64,000 nt of DNA from Eublepharis macularius (lineage: Eukaryota; Chordata; Lepidosauria; Squamata; Eublepharidae). The DNA lies in assembly GCF_028583425.1 (NCBI RefSeq), contig NC_072793.1:64175028-64239027 (forward strand), written 5' to 3'. Shown here one piece after another: positions 56,050 to 64,000 of this stretch. The stretch's first letter is position 1; each line of letters opens with the position of its first letter. The notes under the pieces are model-generated. The model worked only from the letters and a program-made list of their open reading frames with translations, did not search any database and was not told the DNA's origin. Made by a program: the position numbers and the translations under genes.

Positions 56050-57835
56050 ACAATATTAAAAAAAGACTACTTTGAGCAACACAATCCTGAGGGCCTCCAA
56101 GCACTCATGGCACCCCAAAGGGTTTCAGCAAAGTTTAGGAGACAGTCAAAAGACCCAGAAGGGGGGCCATACAGGCCATTGACCAAGCTGGCATTGCTAA
56201 CAACCACACCATTGCACCCCAAGATATCACACAAGTATGACAGCAAGGTTGTGATGGACAGGGCACAATTAACCAACCAACGAGCAGCAGCAACAGGGAC
56301 CCAGCCCTGCACACAGCCCAGCACAGAGGTAGGGAAGAGGTGGGGCCACACCATGGGGCCATGCCCAACACACACATCCCACCCCCTTAAAGGCACAGAC
56401 CACTGTCAAGCCTTATTGAGGCAGCAGACAGAGACAGTTGGAGAACCAGCAATCAGTGCACTGAGGATGGCCCCAAATAGGGCCATCCTACTGCACGTCC
56501 CATGGAGGCAAAGAGCACAGGGAAGAAACAAGTAGAGCATGGCTGCCGTGGGGTGCCTGGCATTCAACAGCAGGCAGACCTCACAATGGCTGAGAGTGCC
56601 CCAGGAGCACACTCGGGGCTATCTTTGCTGGCAGGCCACTGCCAACAGGTCCCCGAGCAGCCCCTTGATGTATATCTACCCAACTCCAGCATCCCTAGTG
56701 AGAGCCACCAAATCCTCCAGGTACCCCTCAGCCATCGTCACAGACACCACCAGCCCCTCCGTGTTCTCTGGTGGTCTCTAGCTGCTCCTGCTTGATCTCC
56801 ACCGACATAGAAGAGAGTGGAGGGGATGCACTGCACCAGCCATAAACCCTGTGCCTGGCAAGGGCTCCAAGTCCCCCATGTCCTACTGGACCATAGTGGG
56901 CACAACACCTGGGACCCAACTCAACTGCTCTACCACACTACTGACCCCCTCCCTATCCCTTGCAGCCTTCACCCCCCCCCCAAGACATTAAGTCCACCCA
57001 CTGTGTTAATTCCCCCACAGCTGCTGGTTCTGCAGACTCTGAAATGCCCAGGTATACAAAGGACAGCTGTCCTGACTGCCACAGCCTGTCCTGAAGGGGC
57101 CAGGACACAAAAATGCTCCATGACGCCGGCAGAGAATGCCAAGACAAAGGAGCCTGGATGGGAAATGGAGAGCAGCGGCTCAGTCTATAGGCCTCTTGTC
57201 CACAGCCACCCCACCACGTTCTCTCCTTGCCTCCACAGCCAAGGCAATGTGGACATGACCTCCATATCCTCCTGGCACACCACCTCAAGACAGGTGGGGG
57301 CACTGGCCACTACAAGCTCCAAGGAACATTTCACACTGGTGAATGAAGGGCTTGTGATGGCACAGTCATTCTCATCCCCCAACAGCTGGCCCCATCCTCC
57401 TCAGAGCACTCGCTCTCCCAACCAATTCTTCAGCCATGGTACTGATGGCCCTGCAACAGCATCCCTGCTGAGTGGGCAAGAGGGGTGAGTAAGAGCAAGG
57501 GGAGAACAGCAAAGGGTGAGACTGCACTCTGCATTCCATGGATGTACCGTGACCGTGAGGTTACACTTCCACTGGACAAAACCTCAGTGCCATGACATCC
57601 CACCACAACAGGCAGTATCACCGAGTGAATGATGGGCCCCACACCAGGCAGACTCTCCTTCACTGCCTGTTCATACGGGATGCCCTGGGCCATGAGGGCA
57701 TCCACGCGCTGGCAAGCTAGTCCAAAGAAGTCATTCCAGTGCTTCAGAGTTGACATCTACATCCAGGCTGCATGGCCCAGTACAGACACCCACTGGCACA
57801 TATCCAAGTTACACCTGCAGATCAGCTAGTCAGCT
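56050..57835. other. Unrecognised C/A-rich block with ORFs on both strands
   Basis: The base composition shifts sharply from the AT-rich flanks to C- and A-rich on the plus strand. Plus-strand ORFs (56107-56535, 142 codons; 56817-57488, 223 codons) are proline/threonine/histidine-rich. A minus frame at 57756-57430 begins STLKHWNDFFGLACQRVDALMAQGIPYEQAVKESLPGVG, which looks protein-like, but then breaks. I recognise no domain. Possible readings are a decayed DNA transposon or a processed pseudogene on the minus strand. No inverted ends, poly(A) tail or target duplication were found. Confidence 0.4.
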
Positions 57836-58095
57836 CTCTGAGCACTCCCCTCCCCATTTAGGATTATGCTGTTAATCTTCATTCCTTACATATTATTTAT
57901 TGAGTTACTACTTTTCTATACTGCTTTTTCATCCAAATACAGTCTCCAAAGGAGTGAACGTCACAAGTATTTGCCCTTTTCTTTCTACAAAAAATGCACT
58001 GGAAACAACCATAGATGAAAATTAAGATGTAAATTGACCTTAGTTAGATTAGAATAGTAATTGTCCTTTGTTCCTTATTATTATTAGCTTCCTTA

Positions 58096-58112
58096 TTATT
58101 AAGGCATTTTCT
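58096..58112. repeat. 17-bp target-site duplication, left copy
   Basis: The 17-mer ttattaaggcattttct occurs here and at 59633-59649, bounding the L1-like insertion. Confidence 0.93.
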
Positions 58113-59632
58113 TTTTTTTTTTTTTTAATAATTTTTTTATTTTTCATAACTACAAAACACTACAGACTATCACAAGGAAAGGGGAGAGGGAAGGGACAAA
58201 GGGGGGTGGAAAAAGAAAAAGGGGAGGGAATGAACTACAAACACTAAACACTACACTTCAATGTTTCCCTTCATACTGTCATAATACAAAAATAGCTCCA
58301 TAGAATAATGATGGAGTGGTTAATCATACAGAGAATAAACATTTCAAAATCTGATTAAACTTTCCTCCCCCTTCTAGGTCCCGGACGCAATTCTCTCTGT
58401 GCAACTGCTGTTGCGATGCTCTCCTCCTCCCCCCCCCCCTCCGGCTCCTCCTTTTCTTCGTTCTTGGTGCAGCAGAGTTCTGGGTTTTTATTCTCAAAAT
58501 CCTTTAGTTGATCTTCTGATAATATCTTATAGGCCTGATCTTTATATCTGAACCATATTCCTTCCGGGAATAACCATTTGTACTTTATTCCATGGTCCCT
58601 CAGAAGAGCTGCAAACTTTTTATATTTAAAACGCCGTTTCCGGACTAGAAATGGAACGTCCTTCAAAATCTTGACTTTCAAACCCATAAAGTCCAAATCC
58701 GCATTGTATGAGTTATATAGGATGGTGTCCCGAATCTTTTTAGATGAAAAGTCAATAATGATCTCACGAGGCAACTGTCGCTTTGTTGCATATTTTGAAG
58801 AAGCCCGACGGACCTCCAAAATGGCGCTTTTAACCTCTTCTTTAGTCGTCCTCGCGGGTGTCGCCAGTAATTCCGAGACCAAATCCCACAGATCCTCATT
58901 TTCCTCCTCTTTCACGTTTTGGAGACGCAAAATTGTCTGCGTTCGTTCCACTTGTAGCCCGATCAGCTGGTTCTCCACCAACTTCAACTCCTTTTTTGTA
59001 GCCTTCACAAGTGACGCACTTTCCAGAGCAGACTTTTCTGCCCCCCCCGCTGCTGCCTTAATGGTTTTCACCTCGCTTTCAATTAAGCCCACCCTTTGAT
59101 CAGTTTCGTTCAGCTTGTCAACAAAGGGTTTTATGGCTTCCACCACCGCCCTGCGCACCAACTCTTCGAGCGACTCCCCCTTCAAGGTAGCCGAGATTGA
59201 CTTACCGAGAGCGGGACTTTGCTTCTTTGCTGCCATTTTGGGGGGGGGGGGCGCCGACAAAATTCTGGAACTCAACGAAGGGGAAGAGCGAGTCTTCTTC
59301 AGATCAACCTCTCCTTCACAAACGCTTGTAGAACAGAAGGGATTCGCTTGTTTACAGGCTTCCGCCTGTTTCTTTTACTTGCCGTTTCTCGTTGCCCGGC
59401 GGCACTCGAGGCGCCGCGCACATCTGCCGGCCTCCATAGGGACAAACGGGCAATTCCCCCCCCGCATTGATTTCGGGGAGTTCTTCCCGCAGCGTCCCGG
59501 ACCCTGGCTCCCTCCCTGGGAGTCCTGGGGGCTAATCCTTGCAGATCAGCCGCCCGGTCAGGGTGCCCGGTCGTTTCCTCCCGGACCAGCCGAGAGGAGC
59601 GTCCGGCATGGCTGAGAAAACGAAACCGACCT
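58113..59632 (-). mobile_element. ORF1-only L1-like retroelement
   Basis: On the minus strand the order is: a GC- and CpG-rich 5' UTR (59632 to about 59276), an intact ORF1 (59275-58355), a roughly 220-base 3' region and a poly(A) tail (poly-T at 58113-58127 on the plus strand). A perfect 17-bp target duplication encloses it, the signature of target-primed reverse transcription. ORF2 (endonuclease/RT) is entirely absent. The whole is about 1.52 kb. It resembles the HAL1 (half-L1) idea known from mammals; whether it is a family or a one-off deletion product is unknown. Confidence 0.88.
58355..59275 (-). CDS. L1-type ORF1 protein
   Basis: An intact 306-codon frame for an L1 ORF1-like nucleic-acid chaperone, which in L1 coats the RNA and is needed for retrotransposition. 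Residues 1-35 are basic/proline-rich. Residues 36-115 form a predicted coiled coil (LEELVRRAVVEAI...TDQRVGLIESEVKTI) that would trimerise. An RRM-like domain follows with TILRLQNV (114-121) and REIIIDFSS (170-178). The C-terminal domain spans about 195-265 with LKVKILKDVP, RKRRFKYKKFAALL and IWFRYKDQAYKILS. The tail is acidic, then arginine-rich. Start at 59275 is the first ATG; Met14 (MAAKK) is an alternative in good context. Length fits the 300-370 residues usual for the family. No frameshift is seen, which suggests youth. Confidence 0.88.
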   Translation of the reverse strand: MSSRILSAPPPPKMAAKKQSPALGKSISATLKGESLEELVRRAVVEAIKPFVDKLNETDQRVGLIESEVKTIKAAAGGAEKSALESASLVKATKKELKLVENQLIGLQVERTQTILRLQNVKEEENEDLWDLVSELLATPARTTKEEVKSAILEVRRASSKYATKRQLPREIIIDFSSKKIRDTILYNSYNADLDFMGLKVKILKDVPFLVRKRRFKYKKFAALLRDHGIKYKWLFPEGIWFRYKDQAYKILSEDQLKDFENKNPELCCTKNEEKEEPEGGGEEESIATAVAQRELRPGPRRGRKV

Positions 59633-59649
59633 TTATTAAGGCATTTTCT
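59633..59649. repeat. 17-bp target-site duplication, right copy
   Basis: Exact repeat of 58096-58112. Confidence 0.93.
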
Positions 59650-60889
59650 ATATACCTTTAAGTGAGCAACTGTTTTCTGATAAGGAGTTCTTTTTTTACT
59701 GAAGTACCAATGATTTTACGGGTTTCTTTAAAACGTATTTTCACGTTTAATTCCTGCATAACCAGTTGCTTTGCTTTTTAAAGAAATTTCATGACTACGA
59801 CATAAAAGCAATGGTCAATGATTAAGGCTTTTGTGAGATGTTTAAGGTACATTTTGCACATTTACTTCACAAATCTCCAGATGCAGCTTTCTGTATGTGA
59901 ATGAGGCACTGCTTTTCACCTGCTCCTTGAGGAGCTAAGCGGGCATGTGCCTTGATGTGTAGCATTTCACACATGCAGGAATGCGCAAGCTTGGTAAAAA
60001 CAAAAACTATGCATATTCCTCTGCATACATCAATGATGAACATATTTTCTTGAAAACAAATTCCTTTGTAGTCTTAGCCATAATTCTGTTTAAGGCAGCA
60101 ACTCGAATTTTCTGTGCTATGATTATTCAGCAGATTCAAGTAGTATTAGACTGAAACCTGCTAGCACAGCAAACAGTATTTCAGGTAAACTGGGTCATTG
60201 CCATTTCAAACAATTACAAAACTGAAGGGAAGCTTATGCAAGAGTTTTGTCCCAGCATTCTCTTTGACCTTTACATGCAGCCATCCCCCAAGCTACTTAA
60301 AGCTATCATCAAGGAAACCAATAATAAATCTCAGTTTGCTAGAAGCTATCCATTTCATTGGCCTCACTCAGGATTGTAAAAATTAACTTGACTCTTTCCT
60401 TTGTGAAAAGGAGGCACTCCTAGAATTCATTCCTTATCACCATCATCATCAATATAGTTAATGCTCAACCCAGCCAAATCTGAGGATATTTACATCCAGA
60501 GACTGGAGCCATGAATAAACAGGACAGATCTTTCTACAAACTTTAAAAAATGTCCTAGATTTCATAAAAATCTGAAAAATAAAAATAAAATGCATTGTAG
60601 GTTAAAAAAACAAAATAGAAGCAGTACCTGTAACTTTAAGAAATGGATGTCCTCAGATACTATTGTTAGGCAACCATGACAATTTTGGCAGCATTCCAGG
60701 GTTGGTTTCTGTCAGTAAAAGGCAGGGGAGGGGGCAGGGACCTTTCCAGGGATATTTTGCCTTTGAGGGAGAACTCATCAGGTCTGGGTCCAACAGCAAT
60801 CACTGGACAACTTGCTATCACCCAACTTGCATGATTCACTTAGGCACAGCTGCTTGCTACTGTTCAACAACAGCCACTCTATGAAAGCC
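59650..60889. other. Intergenic DNA without recognised features
   Basis: This is AT-rich DNA with no gene or repeat family recognised. Confidence 0.45.
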
Positions 60890-61015
60890 AGTGTTGTGCA
60901 GTAGCTAGAGTTTCAGATTAGGACCTCAAATTCTCATTGTGCCATGGAAATTCACTAGGTAAATTTGGACCAGTTACACATTCTCAGCCTGACTTACCTC
61001 ACAGGCAGGGCAGAC
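60890..61015 (+). mobile_element. tRNA-derived SINE fragment
   Basis: The text 'gtgttgtgcagtagctagag', 'ttcagattaggacctcaaat' and 'cattctcagcctgacttacc' follows the SINE at 48597-48830. The B box is decayed and the 3' half is missing. Confidence 0.6.
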
Positions 61016-61284
61016 TAGCAATGAAGAAAACCAGGACGCCTCCTGATTGGCCAGTGGCATCGCCCATACACATCTGGATTGGGCCAGCTCTATGATAGAA
61101 GTGATGAGCCCTGCCTACCCAAGCCATGTGCAAGGCATAGAAGGCAATGCCTAGCCTACTGAGGTGAGGAAGGCAGCACCCAACCCATTTGAACGCGCAT
61201 GAGGCAAGGCAAGAGAAACTATGGTCTTTGAGCTAGTAGGCTTGGCTTTTAAACCTGACCAGCAGTGTGTATGGAGGCTATTAT

Positions 61285-61855
61285 TTATTTGTTTATTTAT
61301 TTATTTTATTTTATTCAGTTTATACCCTGCCCTCCCCACAGATGGGCTCAGGGCGGCTAACAACATTAAAAAATACATTAAAATCACAAAAACATAAAAT
61401 CAATAATTTTTAAAAAATCATTAAAATAGTCCAGAAGCAGGCTATTTAAACAAATATTGGGAGTCCGTATACGGGCATAGCAGATGGCCAAGGGCAGCCC
61501 CAGAAGAAGTGGTGGTCTTAGATGGAAGAAGGAGGACACCTGCTGGCACTCAGCCAAAGGCCCGGTGGAACATCTCCATTTTACCGGCCCTGCGAAACTG
61601 TAACAGGTCCTGTAGGGCCCAGATCGCCAGCGGGACAGCATTCCACCAGGCCGGGGCCAGGGCAGAAAAAGCTCTGGTTGAGGCCAGATGGATGTCCTTC
61701 AGGTGGGGACCACCAGAAGTTGCTTGTCTGCAGAGCACAACACCCTGCAGGGAACATAATGGAAGAGGCAATCCCGCAGGTATGCAAGTCGCAGTCCGTG
61801 AAGGGCTTTAAACATCAAGGTTAACACCTTGAACCAGCAGCTTTCTTTCCAGGGC
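61285..61855 (-). mobile_element. L2-type LINE 3' end
   Basis: TTTA repeats at 61285-61315 form the 3' tail on the minus strand. Next comes 3' UTR ('taccctgccctccccacaga'), then minus-strand coding text ending at about 61855: VLTLMFKALHGLRLAYLRDCLFHYVP and HLASTR-AFSALAPAWWNAVPLAIW. The frame shifts once near 61700. The 61385-61640 region still reads well, so the copy is moderately young. Confidence 0.75.
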
Positions 61856-62519
61856 CATTTTTGTTTCCCGATCCATCCCTGTATAGAGCTAATACCAATG
61901 GCATGGGTGAGGTGTTCTAGATTAGAAAAAGTATGAGGGAGGCAATGATGACATCTCCTTCCTTCCGCTACTACTGTCCTGATCAAACTTTCAGCCCCAC
62001 ATGGTTGCTCTGAAGAAAAAAACAGGAGATTCTGGTCACAGGTCTCCTTCATCACTAGTCATCTGCCTGAGCTGCTGTTGGTTTTAAAAACAAAACTGCA
62101 GAGGAAACTACCATAGAATTGTTATTAACATCTGATTTGGCTAAGCATTCCAGAAGAAATGGCAAGAGATGCAAGAAGAGAATAAAATGTCTCACTTTTG
62201 AAGCGTATCTTTGCGAAAGCACTAATTTTTATTCACATCTTTGTAGTTTGAATATTTGCTTAAAACCATATATTCAGTTTTTAAATACTGCTCTGCTGCT
62301 TTTTAACCAGCAAATGCAGCCCATACACTACATCTCAGATGCAGAAGGGGTAGCACTAACCTACTGGGTGTGAAAGCTTCCAGGGTTCATATGTGAAACC
62401 AGCGGCCTAGCCTGGTCTACCACCGCCCAGGGAAAGAGGTGGTTCTCTTTACCCCTGTGGGTGCAAAGCATACACGCCCTCCAGCCCTGTTTGATGACAT
62501 CACTTTAGTGACATTATGT
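61856..62519. other. Intergenic DNA without recognised features
   Basis: No gene or repeat family was recognised between the L2 end and the minisatellite. Confidence 0.4.
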
Positions 62520-63560
62520 TACAGGGGCACTCCCCCTCACTCAGGCCTGCCTTCCCACTCGCCACCCCACCGCCGGCAAAGGGACGGGAAGGCAAGCGAG
62601 GAGGCAGCCCGCTTCCCCACTTGTCTCCTCGCTTCCCCACCTGCTACGCCGCCAGGGCACCCGGCAGTGACAGTGAAGGGGTGAGAAGGCAAGTGAGGAG
62701 GCAGCCCGTTTCCCCGTTTGCCTCCCCGCTTCCCCGCCTGCCACGCTGCTGGGCCACCTGGTGGCTCCAGCGAAGCAACGGGAAGGTGAGCAGCAAGGAA
62801 GCCTGCTTCCCCGCTTGCCTCCAGGCTTCCCCGCCTACCGCACCGCTGGGGCACCCAGTAGTGCCGGCGAAGGGGCGAGAAGGCAAGCGAGGAGGCAGGC
62901 CGCTTCTCTGCTTGCCTTCCAGCTTCCCCACCTGCCATGCCGCTGGGCTGCCCAGTGGTTCCAGCGAAGCGATGGGAAGGCGAGCAGCAAGGAAGCCTGC
63001 TTCCCTGCTTGTCTCCCTGCTTCCTCACCTGCCACGCCACCAGGGTGCCTGGCAGCACCGGCAAAGGGATGAGAAGGCAAGCGAGGAGGCAGCCTGCTTT
63101 CCCCGTTTGTCTCCCCACTTTCCCTGCCTGCCATGCCACTGGGGCACCCGGCGGCTCCGGCCAAGGGACGGGAAGGTGAGCAGCGAGGCACCCTACTTCC
63201 CAGCTTGCCTCCCAAGCTTTCCCACCTACCACGTCACAAGGGTGCACAGCAGTGCCTGTGAAGGGGCTAGAAGGCAAGAGAGGAGGCAGCCCACTTCCCC
63301 ACTTGTCTCCCCGCTGCCTGCTGCACTGGCAGGATGCCTGGCGGATCTAGTGAAGGGACGGGGAGGTGAGCAGGGAGGAAGCCTGCCTCTCTGCTTGTGT
63401 CCCCACTTCCCTGCCTGCTGCAAAGGGGCAGCCTACCTCCCCGCTTGCCTCCTCGTCTGCCACGCCGCTGGGGTGGGGGGACCCGGCAGTGCTGGTGGAG
63501 GGGTGAGAAGGCAAGCAAGGAGGCAGCCCACTCCCCTGGTTGTCTCCCCACTCAGCCCCT
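62520..63560. repeat. GC-rich minisatellite, ~98-bp unit, alternating variants
   Basis: The phrase 'gaaggcaagcgaggaggcag' or its variant 'gaaggtgagcagcaaggaag' recurs near 62590, 62687, 62786, 62882, 62980, 63078, 63176, 63272, 63370 and 63509, a spacing of 96-99 bases with one short unit near 63420. Unit type A has 'gaggcagcc', type B 'ggaagcctgc', and they alternate through the middle, giving a roughly 196-bp higher-order repeat. The long ORFs here (348 codons plus, 246 minus) run through every unit on both strands and reflect GC content, not a gene. Confidence 0.88.
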
Positions 63561-63596
63561 GAGGCAATCCTCACGCGTGCACCCCGGGCTGCGCAA

Positions 63597-63620
63597 TGAC
63601 ATCATCGCGCGATGAAGTCA
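63597..63620. repeat. 24-bp CG-rich near-palindrome
   Basis: TGACATCATCGC is followed directly by GCGATGAAGTCA, its reverse complement apart from one base. Each arm carries a CRE/AP-1-like TGAC half-site. A further TGACG lies just downstream at 63629-63633. Function is unknown. Confidence 0.7.
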
Positions 63621-63633
63621 TCGCGCAGTGACG

Positions 63634-64000
63634 CCGGTGTCAGACTGTGGCTTATTAAAAGTTGCAATCCAGACTATCTCTTGCAATTAGACATGAGTCC
63701 ATTGGTTCCAAAAGATTTTACTGAATAAAAACAACCATTATAGTCCACTGGCCAAGATTCAATATCCTGGCTGGTACACATATATTGTTACGAATGAAGG
63801 TAAGGGTTCAGATACAGAATAGCATAGCCCAGCAAATCCCATCCTCCCCCCACAGTTCTCAAAACATGCGGCTTGAAGCTGAGAGAATGAAACTTTCCCA
63901 AGGCTGGAAAGGCTGTAGTCAAAACAGTGCTCTTTTGCTGAGATAAGTGTTGCTGGACTGCTTGGCACCTGCAAGGGAAGAGCTTAAAACACTGACAGCA
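63634..64000. other. Intergenic DNA to the window end
   Basis: No recognised features. Confidence 0.4.

Noticed and set aside
56107..57488. Plus-strand ORFs of 142 and 223 codons as host genes
   Set aside because: Composition is P/T/H-rich with no domain, no splice context and competing frames on the other strand.
62590..63530. Regularly spaced repeats resembling a CRISPR-like array
   Set aside because: The whole 98-bp unit repeats, with no unique spacers, and the genome is vertebrate.
62516..63562. 348-codon plus and 246-codon minus ORFs
   Set aside because: They run through a GC-rich minisatellite on both strands; low stop-codon frequency explains them.

Overview
This is an intron-poor stretch of vertebrate nuclear DNA, most likely from a squamate reptile (lizard or snake). 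The evidence is a tRNA-derived SINE whose 3' end is the Bov-B-type tail of Sauria SINEs (1-318), two 5S-rRNA-derived SINEs of the squamate type, abundant L2-type LINE debris, hAT and PIF/Harbinger miniature elements, and a young Penelope-like element. The species cannot be told from the sequence.

Only one host gene is clear: an intact, single-exon dopamine D1 receptor gene (DRD1) on the minus strand at 26533-27888, in the middle of a gene-poor landscape. Its leader carries two tiny upstream ORFs, one of which ends on the receptor's start codon. A broken fragment resembling nucleoporin NUP62 (6765-7205, minus) is the only other host-gene-like sequence recognised.

Layout. 1-8.6 kb: SINE, minus-strand L2 remnant, Harbinger foldback, an 815-bp hAT element with a long hairpin, NUP62-like pseudogene, degenerate L2. 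8.6-20 kb: an 853-bp hAT element with a perfect 8-bp target duplication, an L2 copy, and a 5S-SINE split by a hAT MITE. 20-26 kb: two GGTTGCCA-type MITEs, a fossil hammerhead-bearing repeat, then quiet DNA leading to DRD1. 28-36 kb: mostly featureless with scattered SINE pieces. 36.7-38.65 kb: a triple nest in which a 5S-SINE is split by an L2, itself split by a Harbinger MITE. 41.6-45.5 kb: a Penelope-like element with an 863-codon intact reverse transcriptase/GIY-YIG ORF, a second direct terminal copy, an inverted partial copy and a 12-bp target duplication. 46-56 kb: hAT MITEs, SINEs and three L2 remnants. 56-57.8 kb: an unrecognised C/A-rich block. 58.1-59.6 kb: a compact L1-like insertion with an intact ORF1 but no ORF2, a poly(A) tail and a 17-bp target duplication. 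61-64 kb: L2 3' end and a GC-rich minisatellite with a ~98-bp unit.

The most interesting sequence is the Penelope-like element. Its terminal repeats contain what reads as a complete hammerhead ribozyme, and the long ORF's first ATG starts on the last base of the ribozyme's conserved CUGAAGA box. Self-cleavage would cut inside codon 10, yet an in-frame ATG at codon 14 would remain on the 3' product. Everything about expression or activity is inference; motifs, coordinates and target duplications were read directly.
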